The translations under genes and the position numbers were made by a program. This document shows, in pieces, positions 1 through 5,369 of a stretch of DNA of 5,772 nucleotides. Origin of the DNA: Alphaproteobacteria bacterium (GTDB lineage Bacteria; Pseudomonadota; Alphaproteobacteria; Rhizobiales; Xanthobacteraceae); contig VAZL01000347.1 in NCBI GenBank assembly GCA_005883445.1, forward strand, positions 1-5,772, read 5' to 3'. Within the stretch, counting starts at the first letter, position 1. Every line of letters starts with the position of its first letter. Below the pieces are notes generated by a model. It worked only from the letters and a program-made list of their open reading frames with translations, was not told where the DNA came from and searched no databases.

Positions 1-52
1 GCTTCTTGGCCGTTGCTTCGTGCCCCGCGAAAGCGATGGGGATGGTGCGCGT

Positions 53-301
53 TTACCGCAGCTCGTAGCAATTGACGACTGTGCGCTGAGTGCGCGTCAC
101 GTCGTAGAGGATGCCGCACTGGACAAGCGCGTTTACGCCCGGGTGGCGGAACAGGATCAGCGATGTACGATTATCATAGCCGCTCGCATAGCCCGCGATC
201 TCCCATCCTTGCGCGAGCAGTTGGTCGATCGTCAGCGGTGTCTCCGCTGCCGCCAAGCTGGATGCCGCCAGCATCATTGCCAAGAACAGGCCTGAACGCA
301 T
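53..301 (-). CDS. Small exported protein of unknown function, two cysteines
   Basis: Encodes 82 aa. Residues 1-19 form a typical Sec signal peptide (MRSGLFLAMMLAASSLAAA), with likely cleavage after the AAA before ETPLT, so the mature protein of about 63 residues should be periplasmic or secreted. The mature part has a short helix-like start (TIDQLLAQGWEIAGY) and two cysteines (C62 in VQCGIL and C78 in VNCYEL) that could form a disulfide. I chose the ATG at 301 because the signal peptide starts there and an AGGG lies about 8 nt upstream; a TTG start 27 nt earlier would add residues with no signal-peptide character. It lies 88 nt downstream of the L,D-transpeptidase on the same strand, so co-transcription is plausible. 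I recall similar unnamed small proteins in Bradyrhizobium but know no function. Confidence 0.72.
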   Translation of the reverse strand: MRSGLFLAMMLAASSLAAAETPLTIDQLLAQGWEIAGYASGYDNRTSLILFRHPGVNALVQCGILYDVTRTQRTVVNCYELR

Positions 302-331
302 GCGAGACCCTAAAGCAGCTGGCGGCAATGA

Positions 332-354
332 CCCGGCGCGCGATCAGCGCCGGG
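332..354 (-). repeat. Perfect 8-bp hairpin between the two minus-strand genes
   Basis: CCCGGCGC (332-339) and GCGCCGGG (347-354) are perfect reverse complements around a 7-nt loop. It lies in the 88-nt gap between the transpeptidase stop and the small-protein start. No T-run follows on the minus strand, so it is not a classical intrinsic terminator. It could attenuate transcription or protect the upstream mRNA end; that is inference. Confidence 0.5.
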
Positions 355-389
355 CCGGATCGCTCGTACGTTGTTCGGCCGCGCCGCTG

Positions 390-962
390 CTACTGCACGA
401 TGACCGTCGCGCCGATCTGGACCCGGTTATAGAGATCGATCACGTCCTGATTGGTCATGCGAATGCAGCCCGATGACACCGCTTGGCCGATTTTGTCAGG
501 GTCGTTCGAACCGTGAATGCGATAGAGGCTCGCGCCGAGATAGATCGCGCGGGCGCCCATCGGATTGTTCGGGCCGCCCGCCATATGACGCGGCAGATCG
601 GGCCGACGCTGCAGCATCTCCCCGGGCGGCGTCCAGTCCGGCCACTCGCGCTTGTCGGTCACCTGGTTGATGCCGCTCCAGGCGTAGCCGGCGGCGCCTA
701 CGGCGATGGCATAGCTCAGTGCCTGGCCGTTGCCGAGCACGAGATAGAGCCGCCGCTGCGCCGTGCTGACCACAATGGTGCCCGGCTTCTGATTGGTGGG
801 ATAGCTGACAACCCCGCGCGCGATGGAGGGCCCAAATAAGGCGCCGAAAAAAGAGCGACCTTGAATGTACTGGTCGTAGGGATGAGCTGCGGCCGGCGTG
901 GCGGCAGCGGCAACGCTCAGCATGGCGACGAGCCCAGCCGTTACGATTGTGACGATCTTCAT
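390..962 (-). CDS. Exported L,D-transpeptidase (YkuD domain)
   Basis: Encodes 190 aa. Residues 1-26 are a Sec signal peptide ending AAATPAAA before HPYDQY, placing the enzyme in the periplasm. The YkuD catalytic domain covers about residues 61-190, starting at GTIVVSTAQRRLYLVL. The active-site signature is visible: H150-G151-S152 in YRIHGSNDP, then S163-S164-G165-C166-I-R168 in AVSSGCIRM, with C166 the expected nucleophile. Family members form or edit 3-3 peptidoglycan cross-links, or attach proteins to peptidoglycan, through a cysteine acyl-enzyme; which of these applies cannot be told here. The length is normal for a single-domain alphaproteobacterial member. An AAGGGGA Shine-Dalgarno (971-977) sits 8 nt before the ATG. 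It is the first gene of a possible two-gene minus-strand unit. The family call is firm. Confidence 0.95.
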   Translation of the reverse strand: MKIVTIVTAGLVAMLSVAAAATPAAAHPYDQYIQGRSFFGALFGPSIARGVVSYPTNQKPGTIVVSTAQRRLYLVLGNGQALSYAIAVGAAGYAWSGINQVTDKREWPDWTPPGEMLQRRPDLPRHMAGGPNNPMGARAIYLGASLYRIHGSNDPDKIGQAVSSGCIRMTNQDVIDLYNRVQIGATVIVQ

Positions 963-1168
963 GATGCTAATCCCCTTGTGTTAGGCACCCGGACGGGCGG
1001 ACCGAGTGACGCCCCTATTGCGCTGTGTCTGTGCAAGACGCCCGCTTCTGCCATCCCAGCTTCCGGCTCAATCGCCGGGGGAATGGCTCCCCGACTATTG
1101 GTCGCCTCAGGCCGGTCGAAGGTTCAAATGTAGGTCGCACAGGATCAGGACATTTCGGGCTGGGAAGC

Positions 1169-1196
1169 CCCGGAACGGTTTTCCCGGCCCGGAACG
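1169..1196 (+). repeat. Direct repeat CCCGGAACG, two copies 19 nt apart
   Basis: CCCGGAACG occurs at 1169-1177 and again at 1188-1196, about two helical turns apart start to start, roughly 170-190 nt upstream of the oxidoreductase start. The spacing would place two protein-binding half-sites on nearly the same DNA face. This is an observation only; in GC-rich DNA a 9-mer repeat can occur by chance. Confidence 0.35.
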
Positions 1197-1354
1197 CGCT
1201 ATCAAATCCTGAAAGGAAATCCCAAAGGCCTGTAAGGCAATCTTTGTGGTCCGACGCCGGTCACTCACGCCGGCATAATAATCTCGCGCTTTGGTGGATC
1301 GGGGCCAAACCGGTTAGGACCACTGGTCTCGCGCGGGAATCCGAGCGCTATCTT

Positions 1355-1359
1355 GGGAG
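1355..1359 (+). promoter_or_regulatory. Ribosome binding site that fixes the GTG start of the oxidoreductase
   Basis: GGGAG lies 4 nt before the GTG at 1364. It selects this start over the many upstream in-frame codons because the flavin-binding fold begins 7 codons later (YDFVIVGAGSAG), exactly where it starts in family members. Confidence 0.65.
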
Positions 1360-1363
1360 AGCC

Positions 1364-3037
1364 GTGACCTCGGATCATTACGACTTCGTCATCGTCGGCG
1401 CGGGGTCGGCGGGCTGCGTGCTGGCCGATCGGCTTACAGAAGACCCTTCGGTCAAGGTGCTGCTGCTGGAGGCCGGCGGCTGGGATCGCAACCCTTGGAT
1501 CCACATCCCGCTGGGCTGGCCGCGGTTGTTCCTGCACCGCATGAACGACTGGATGTATTTCTCGGAGCCCGAGCCCGAGCTTGGCTCGCGCCCGATCGAA
1601 TGCGCACGCGGCAAAGTCGTCGGCGGATCGTCCTCGATCAACGCGATGGCTTATGTACGCGGCCATCGCGGCGACTATGACCGCTGGGCGGCGTCGGGTC
1701 TGCTTGGCTGGTCCTACGCGGACGTGCTCCCGTATTTCCGGCGGCAGGAATCGTGGGAGGGCGGCGCGAATGCATACCGCGGCGGCGACGGACCGCTGAC
1801 GACGCGGTTCAACCGTTATGCAGATCCGCTCGGCGAGGCGTTTCTGGAAGCCGGCGCAAGCGCCGGGCATCCGTTCACCGAGGACTACAACGCGGAGCAG
1901 CAGGAGGGTTTCGGCCGGCTGCAATCGACCGTCCGCCGCGGCCACCGCTGCAGCACCGCGGTTGCCTACCTGCGGCCCGCGCTCGAGCGAGCGAACCTCA
2001 CGTTGAAGGTCAAGGCACTGGCCACACGCATTGTGTTTCAGGGCACGCGCGCGACCGGCATGGAATATGTGCAACGCGGCACGACGCACAGCGCTCACGC
2101 CGCGCGCGAGGTCATTCTCGCGGGGGGCGTGATCAATACGCCTCAGCTGCTGATGCTGTCCGGCATCGGGGATCCGGCGGAACTGAAAGCGGTCGGCATC
2201 GACGCGCGCGTTGCGCTGTCAGGCGTCGGCAAGAATCTGCAGGACCACATCTCGGCGCCCATTGCCTATGCGCGCAACGAGCCGGGCCCGCTGCATCGCG
2301 CCATGCGCCTCGATCGAATCGCGCGCGAGCTCGCGACCGCGTACTTCCTCGGCAAGGGCATCGCTACGGATCTACCGGCCGGCGCGATGGCCTTTCTGCG
2401 CAGTCCCTACGCGCAGAGCCTGCCCGACGTGCAGTTCCTCTTCATCAGCGCGCCAATGACGGCGGGACCCTATCTTGCGCCGTTCAAGCAAAGCTATCAG
2501 GACGGCTTCGCCATCCGCGCCGCGTTGTTACGGCCGGAGAGCCGTGGTTTCGTGCGGTTGAAATCCGCCGATCCGCGCGATCCACCGGCAATCGTGCAGA
2601 ACTTCCTCTCCACCCGGCGCGATTGGGAGGTTCTGCGCGCCGGCCTGCGGATGGCTGAGGAAGTCGGCGCACAGGCGCCGCTGCGGCCGTTCGCCGGAAA
2701 GCGTCTGGCGCCGCTGAGCGTCAGCGATGCCGATCTGAACAAGCACGTCGCCGAGACCGGTATCACCGTTCACCACCCGCTCGGGACATGCAAGATGGGC
2801 GTCGCGAGCGACCCGACGGCGGTGGTCGACACCAAGCTGAATGTGTTCGGCACCGAAGCCTTGCGGGTGGTCGATGCCTCGGTGATGCCGGACCTTGTCG
2901 GTGGCAACATCAATGCGCCTGTCATCATGATTGCCGAGAAAGCATCCGACATCATTCGTGGTCGCGCTGTCCTGCCGCCTGCAACCATCTCGGAAGCCAC
3001 AGTCAAGGCCACCGTTATGGAAGCAAGTACCAAGTAG
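1364..3037 (+). CDS. GMC-family FAD-dependent oxidoreductase (choline/alcohol dehydrogenase-like)
   Basis: Encodes 557 aa from the GTG start, close to the 530-560 aa usual for bacterial members. The N-terminal FAD-binding Rossmann motif is VGAGSAG (residues 11-17), ending at LLLEAGG (33-39). GMC signature 1 is at residues 83-98 (GKVVGGSSSIN), signature 2 at 254-269 (GGVINTPQLLMLSGIG). The C-terminal active site has HHPLGTCKMG, with H471 the expected catalytic base, and GGNINAP, with N515 as its partner. This His-Asn pair is the choline oxidase/BetA arrangement, whereas glucose oxidase has His-His. There is no signal peptide, so the enzyme is probably cytoplasmic. Family members oxidise alcohols, with electrons passing to oxygen or the respiratory chain. 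The substrate is unknown: no betB, betI or choline transporter gene is nearby, so betA is not assigned. The last 20 residues extend past the conserved fold. It stands alone, with palindromes directly after its stop. Confidence 0.95.
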   Translation: MTSDHYDFVIVGAGSAGCVLADRLTEDPSVKVLLLEAGGWDRNPWIHIPLGWPRLFLHRMNDWMYFSEPEPELGSRPIECARGKVVGGSSSINAMAYVRGHRGDYDRWAASGLLGWSYADVLPYFRRQESWEGGANAYRGGDGPLTTRFNRYADPLGEAFLEAGASAGHPFTEDYNAEQQEGFGRLQSTVRRGHRCSTAVAYLRPALERANLTLKVKALATRIVFQGTRATGMEYVQRGTTHSAHAAREVILAGGVINTPQLLMLSGIGDPAELKAVGIDARVALSGVGKNLQDHISAPIAYARNEPGPLHRAMRLDRIARELATAYFLGKGIATDLPAGAMAFLRSPYAQSLPDVQFLFISAPMTAGPYLAPFKQSYQDGFAIRAALLRPESRGFVRLKSADPRDPPAIVQNFLSTRRDWEVLRAGLRMAEEVGAQAPLRPFAGKRLAPLSVSDADLNKHVAETGITVHHPLGTCKMGVASDPTAVVDTKLNVFGTEALRVVDASVMPDLVGGNINAPVIMIAEKASDIIRGRAVLPPATISEATVKATVMEASTK

Positions 3038-3097
3038 CCCGGATTGAGCCATGAGCGCGTTTACGCGCGTCTTCGACGCGCCATGGCGAAATCCGGG
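3038..3097. repeat. 60-bp palindromic repeat element, CCCGGATT...AATCCGGG ends
   Basis: The outer arms CCCGGATT (3038-3045) and AATCCGGG (3090-3097) are perfect inverted repeats. Inside is a second pair, GCCATG (3048-3053) and CATGGC (3082-3087). The core can fold two competing ways: GCGCG-ttta-CGCGC (3055-3068) or GCGCGT-cttcg-ACGCGC (3065-3081). Nested arms like these are typical of dispersed REP-like elements. It begins immediately after the oxidoreductase stop codon, so its RNA hairpin may serve as the 3' end of that transcript. No T-run follows, so any termination would not be the classical intrinsic type. Confidence 0.7.
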
Positions 3098-3164
3098 ATG
3101 CCGACGGTTATGGCGTACGTCGGGAAAGTAGTGACCTGTCGCTTCGCACTTGGGAGGGCAGAAC

Positions 3165-3191
3165 CCCGGATGTCGCTTCGCTCCATCCGGG
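3165..3191. repeat. 27-bp palindrome, CCCGGATG...CATCCGGG
   Basis: Perfect 8-bp arms (3165-3172 and 3184-3191) flank the 11-nt loop TCGCTTCGCTC, which can itself pair GC with GC. Its ends match those of the element just after the oxidoreductase except for the last base, so the two probably belong to one dispersed repeat family. I recall this type (CCCGGATGGAGCGAAGCGACATCCGGG-like) as common in Bradyrhizobium and Rhodopseudomonas intergenic DNA. Confidence 0.7.
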
Positions 3192-3202
3192 CTACGCTCG
3201 CT

Positions 3203-3220
3203 GCGGCTGCTCACAGCCGC
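3203..3220. repeat. 7-bp hairpin GCGGCTG-ctca-CAGCCGC
   Basis: Perfect 7-bp stem with a 4-nt loop, between the second CCCGGAT palindrome and the tandem repeat. It is probably part of the same composite repeat rather than a terminator, since no T-run follows on either strand. Confidence 0.5.
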
Positions 3221-3222
3221 GA

Positions 3223-3259
3223 TTGGCACCTCTTGGCACCTCTTGGCACCTCTTGGCAC
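3223..3259. repeat. 10-bp tandem repeat, about 3.7 copies (TCTTGGCACC)
   Basis: TTGGCACC is followed by two full TCTTGGCACC units and a final TCTTGGCAC. All copies are identical over the repeated part. Identical short units suggest recent slippage, and copy number may vary between strains. The 10-bp period is close to one helical turn. It is non-coding; on the other strand the unit reads GGTGCCAAGA. Confidence 0.9.
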
Positions 3260-3295
3260 ATCGCGTCATTGCGCCGGGCATCCACGTCGTAGACA

Positions 3296-3312
3296 GCCGG
3301 GACAAGCCCGGC
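3296..3312. repeat. 6-bp hairpin GCCGGG-acaag-CCCGGC
   Basis: Perfect 6-bp arms around ACAAG. The phrase GCCGGGACAAGCCCGGCC is one I associate with dispersed alphaproteobacterial intergenic repeats. It abuts the left edge of the gene fragment that follows, so it probably marks that fragment's left breakpoint. Confidence 0.55.
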
Positions 3313-3421
3313 CAAGATCGTGCTCAAGTTCCTGTCCGAGGAATCGTTCACGCACTTGTTTTGGATCGATTCCGACATCGCATTCAGCTCGCAGTCGGTC
3401 TTCCGCTTGCTGCTTGAGCAT
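3311..3421 (+). pseudogene. Remnant of a glycosyltransferase-like gene
   Basis: Read from 3311 in frame, about 36 codons look like real protein: AKIVLKFLSEESF, then THLFWIDSDIAFSS, then QSVFRLLLEH. The phrase HLFWIDSDIAF resembles the DxD metal/nucleotide-sugar region of GT-A type glycosyltransferase-like proteins, in which (L/F)(L/F)(F/W)IDxDI(G/S/A)F is followed by a helix of the VFRLL kind; a preceding 'RN.LV..FL' helix would match AKIVLKFL. There is no start codon, no N-terminal domain and no continuation. The frame stays open to a TGA at 3488-3490, but the residues after LLEH lie in a palindromic repeat and lose family character. This is a decayed internal piece flanked by repeats on both sides. 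The family assignment is from recall and uncertain in detail; the coding character is the stronger claim. Confidence 0.55.
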
Positions 3422-3425
3422 ATCT

Positions 3426-3463
3426 TGTCCGCTTTACCCCAGTTAGCGACCCAAGAGCGGACA
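3426..3463. repeat. 38-bp inverted repeat TGTCCGCT...AGCGGACA
   Basis: Perfect 8-bp arms (3426-3433 and 3456-3463) enclose 22 nt. It resembles the TGTCCGCTTT...AGCGGACAT intergenic repeats I recall from Rhizobiales genomes. It follows directly after the gene fragment and probably marks its right edge. Confidence 0.6.
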
Positions 3464-3546
3464 TTCGGAATCGGCAGCTCCGTGCCATGAGCCACATGAC
3501 ACCTTGTTCAATCGAGGGAACGACGCGCGACAAAGGGCGCAACGGA

Positions 3547-3562
3547 CGCTCCTTCAGGAGCG
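3547..3562. repeat. 6-bp hairpin CGCTCC-ttca-GGAGCG
   Basis: Perfect 6-bp stem with a TTCA loop, about 90 nt upstream of the antiporter start. If transcription begins upstream of it, it would sit in the antiporter leader mRNA. No T-run follows. Function unknown. Confidence 0.4.
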
Positions 3563-3575
3563 GAATCGCATATAC

Positions 3576-3629
3576 GAGCGTCTCGCCTGCTCTTCAGCCT
3601 CGGCCTATCCTGAAGGGAAGAGCGTCTCG
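3576..3629 (+). repeat. 10-bp direct repeat GAGCGTCTCG, 44 nt apart
   Basis: GAGCGTCTCG occurs at 3576-3585 and 3620-3629, the second copy ending 19 nt before the antiporter GTG. They could be regulator sites or the footprint of an old duplication or excision. The sequence alone cannot decide. Confidence 0.4.
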
Positions 3630-3648
3630 AACAAGCAGCGTGTGATCC

Positions 3649-5259
3649 GTGACTGCAACGATCCAAACGCTTCTACTGCTGATCGCGGTGCTCGTCGTCG
3701 TGGCCGTTGTGGCACGCCGGTTCCACACCGCCCCCTCGATCCTTCTCGTCATCGCCGGCATCGGGCTTGCGCTCATTCCCGGCCTGCCGCGGATAGAGCC
3801 CGCCCCAGAATTGGTACTATTCGGGATCCTGCCGCCGCTGATCTACTCGGCGGGCGTCGCCATGAGCTGGCGCGAGTTTCGTTTCAACCTGCGACCGATC
3901 ACGCTGCTGGCGGTCGGTTGTGTGGTCTTCACCACCTGTGCGGTGGCCGCAGTGGCGCACTGGCTGCTCGGTATGCCGCTCGCAGTCGGTTTCGTGCTCG
4001 GCGCCATTGTGTCGCCCCCCGATGCGGTTGCGCCGCTCGCCATCGTTCGTCGGCTGGGCGTTCCGCGCCGGCTCATCGTCGTGCTTGAAGGTGAAGGCCT
4101 CGCCAATGACGCAACCGCCCTGATCCTTTACCGCTTTGCCGTCGCCGCGGTCGGCAGCGGCGTGTTCTCCCTGGCGGAGGCCGCGGGAACGTTTGCCCTT
4201 ATCGTGGTCGGAGAGATTGCCTACGGCATTGGCTTGGGCTGGCTCAGCCTGCGCTTGCGCCGCTGGGCGCGCGACCCCCGAGTCGAGATCACGCTATCGC
4301 TTCTCACGCCTTATGCCGCGTTTTTGCTTCCCGCGCATTTTGGGGGATCGGGCGTTTTGGCGACGATAGCCGCCGGATTATTCGTGAGTTGGAACGGGCC
4401 GCTGCTCATTCCGGCCGCTACGCGACTGCAAGGAATCTTCTTTTGGGATCTGGTCGTCTATTTGCTCGAGGGAGTGGTCTTCCTCGTGACTGGTTTGCAG
4501 ATTCGAACGCTGCTCGATCAGGTGGATATGATCTCCTTGCGCGGCGCGTTGCTCGCCGTCCTGCTGACCGTCGCAGTCGTCATCGTTGCCCGGTTCGTCT
4601 GGGTCTATCCGGCGATTTATTTGCCACGCTGGCTCAATCCCGCGCTTGCGCGCCGCGATCCAGCTCCGCCCTGGCAGTGGCCCTTCTTCCTCGCGTTCGT
4701 CGGCATACGCGGCGTCGTCTCGCTGGCGGCGGCGCTGGCGATTCCGTTGACCACGCTCACCGGCACGCCGTTTCCCCATCGCGATCTCATTCTGTTCGTG
4801 ACGTTCGGAGTGATCGTGGCCACGCTGGTCGGCCAGGGATTGCTGTTGCCGAGCCTTGTGCGCTGGCTCGCCTTGGGGAGCCACGCGGCTGACGAGCGCG
4901 AGCGCGAGCACACAGCCGAGCTCTCTGCGCGCGCGGAAGCATTGAACGTGGCGCAAAACCGGCTTGACCGGCTTGCGGCCGAGGGTCGAATTGCACCCGA
5001 GGTGCTGGCAATTCTGCGGGCCAGGCATCGCGATCGTGCGGGGCGGCTGCCGCGAAATACGTCAAATGGGGTCGACACTGCCGCCGCAGCCGCAGACCTC
5101 AGGTGGGAACTGATTGCCGCCGAGCGCGAATACATCTACCAGCTGTTCCGCGAGGGCAAAATTACCGACGAGGCGCGCCGACGCATCGAGCGAGAGCTCG
5201 ATCTGGAGGAGGCCGGCATCGCATGCAAGAAAGAGGGCGGAGTGGAGCCTCTTCTCTAG
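3649..5259 (+). CDS. CPA1-family Na+/H+ antiporter
   Basis: Encodes 536 aa, normal for bacterial CPA1 exchangers. About 10-12 hydrophobic segments fill residues 5-408, starting with IQTLLLLIAVLVVVAVV. Diagnostic motifs: FGILPPLIYSAG (58-69), GAIVSPPDAVAPL (118-130, D125), and LEGEGLANDATALILYRFAVAA (146-167). The last carries the N153-D154 pair that marks CPA1, versus DD in CPA2. FFWDLVVYLLEGVVFLVTG (264-282) and GIRGVVSLAAALAIP (352-366, R354) are also typical. The inner-membrane protein should exchange Na+ (or another monovalent cation) for H+ in pH and salt homeostasis, usually electroneutrally in CPA1. A charged cytoplasmic tail of about 125 residues (412-536) is rich in Glu and Arg and probably helical. 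The GTG start is forced: an in-frame TGA lies at 3643-3645, and the first membrane helix begins within five codons. No good Shine-Dalgarno is visible, so translation may be weak. Specific ion use is not readable. Confidence 0.94.
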   Translation: MTATIQTLLLLIAVLVVVAVVARRFHTAPSILLVIAGIGLALIPGLPRIEPAPELVLFGILPPLIYSAGVAMSWREFRFNLRPITLLAVGCVVFTTCAVAAVAHWLLGMPLAVGFVLGAIVSPPDAVAPLAIVRRLGVPRRLIVVLEGEGLANDATALILYRFAVAAVGSGVFSLAEAAGTFALIVVGEIAYGIGLGWLSLRLRRWARDPRVEITLSLLTPYAAFLLPAHFGGSGVLATIAAGLFVSWNGPLLIPAATRLQGIFFWDLVVYLLEGVVFLVTGLQIRTLLDQVDMISLRGALLAVLLTVAVVIVARFVWVYPAIYLPRWLNPALARRDPAPPWQWPFFLAFVGIRGVVSLAAALAIPLTTLTGTPFPHRDLILFVTFGVIVATLVGQGLLLPSLVRWLALGSHAADEREREHTAELSARAEALNVAQNRLDRLAAEGRIAPEVLAILRARHRDRAGRLPRNTSNGVDTAAAAADLRWELIAAEREYIYQLFREGKITDEARRRIERELDLEEAGIACKKEGGVEPLL

Positions 5260-5278
5260 GATTTCGCACTCCGTTGCA

Positions 5279-5321
5279 CCCGGCGGCAAATTTCGAGACT
5301 ATCGGCGATCGGGCCGCCGGG
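5279..5321. repeat. 9-bp inverted repeat after the antiporter gene
   Basis: CCCGGCGGC (5279-5287) and GCCGCCGGG (5313-5321) are perfect reverse complements separated by 25 nt, within the 110-nt spacer between the antiporter stop and the hydrolase start. In RNA it would form a strong stem, possibly a 3' end for the antiporter mRNA. There is no T-run, so it is not a classical intrinsic terminator. A paired operator for the hydrolase gene is an alternative. Confidence 0.5.
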
Positions 5322-5358
5322 CGCTCGATGAACCGGAACCGGGATGGCTCGCGTCAAC

Positions 5359-5364
5359 GGAGGA
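5359..5364 (+). promoter_or_regulatory. Strong ribosome binding site of the hydrolase gene
   Basis: GGAGGA precedes the ATG at 5370 by 5 nt. This is the clearest Shine-Dalgarno of the plus-strand genes and confirms the start of a gene cut by the window edge. Confidence 0.85.
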
Positions 5365-5369
5365 CACCG

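Larger units (their letters stand above)
963..1363. other. Divergent intergenic region, 401 nt
   Basis: This region lies between the start codons of the transpeptidase (minus) and the GMC oxidoreductase (plus) and must hold both promoters. The oxidoreductase frame stays open through most of it, but the translated extension looks like non-coding GC-rich DNA. I see short elements only: a GGGCT-ggga-AGCCC hairpin (1157-1170), two CCCGGAACG copies, and GCCT-gta-AGGC (1228-1238). A 7-bp direct repeat ACGCCGG (1254-1260 and 1267-1273) is followed by CATAAT (1274-1279), a possible -10 box without a convincing -35. No promoter can be called with confidence. Confidence 0.6.
3038..3648. other. Repeat-rich intergenic mosaic, 611 nt, no intact gene
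   Basis: No complete gene is supported here on either strand. In order it holds a CCCGGATT/AATCCGGG palindromic element, a CCCGGATG/CATCCGGG palindrome, a 7-bp hairpin, a 10-bp tandem repeat, a GCCGGG/CCCGGC hairpin, a gene fragment resembling a glycosyltransferase, a TGTCCGCT/AGCGGACA palindrome, a small hairpin and a 10-bp direct repeat. The antiporter promoter should lie in its last 150 nt, but I find no convincing -35/-10 pair. The pattern suggests repeated insertion and decay between two stable genes. Confidence 0.75.

Noticed and set aside
1..52. Possible end of a gene at the left edge
   Set aside because: Too short to judge; no frame shows recognisable protein sequence, and no start or ribosome site is visible on the minus strand.
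1119..1127. GGTTCAAAT, resembling a tRNA T-loop
   Set aside because: The base after it is G rather than the invariant C61, no acceptor or anticodon stem can be built around it, and no CCA-proximal pairing is present.
1265..2098. Open frame of 277 codons on the minus strand
   Set aside because: It is antisense to the well-supported FAD-binding part of the oxidoreductase; the translation is Arg/Ala-rich with no recognisable domain, as expected for a shadow frame in GC-rich coding DNA.
1753..2658. Open frame of 301 codons on the plus strand in another phase
   Set aside because: Overlaps the oxidoreductase entirely and reads as Arg/Gly-rich low-complexity sequence; no ribosome site and no family motif.
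3038..3097. Intrinsic terminator of the oxidoreductase gene
   Set aside because: Strong stems are present but no T-run follows; it is better described as a dispersed palindromic repeat that may happen to end the transcript.
2528..3259. Open frame of 243 codons on the minus strand reaching into the repeat region
   Set aside because: Half is antisense to the oxidoreductase and half is translated palindromes and tandem repeat; no protein character.
3223..3259. CRISPR array
   Set aside because: Units are only 10 bp and directly adjacent with no spacers; this is a simple tandem repeat.
3514..3540. GGAAC followed 16 nt later by CGCA, a possible EcfG-type promoter for the antiporter
   Set aside because: The downstream box should be CGTT and only the first two bases match, so it is not better than chance.
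4378..5028. Open frame of 216 codons on the minus strand
   Set aside because: Antisense to the antiporter's membrane segments; composition (Gln, Arg, His rich) is that of a shadow.
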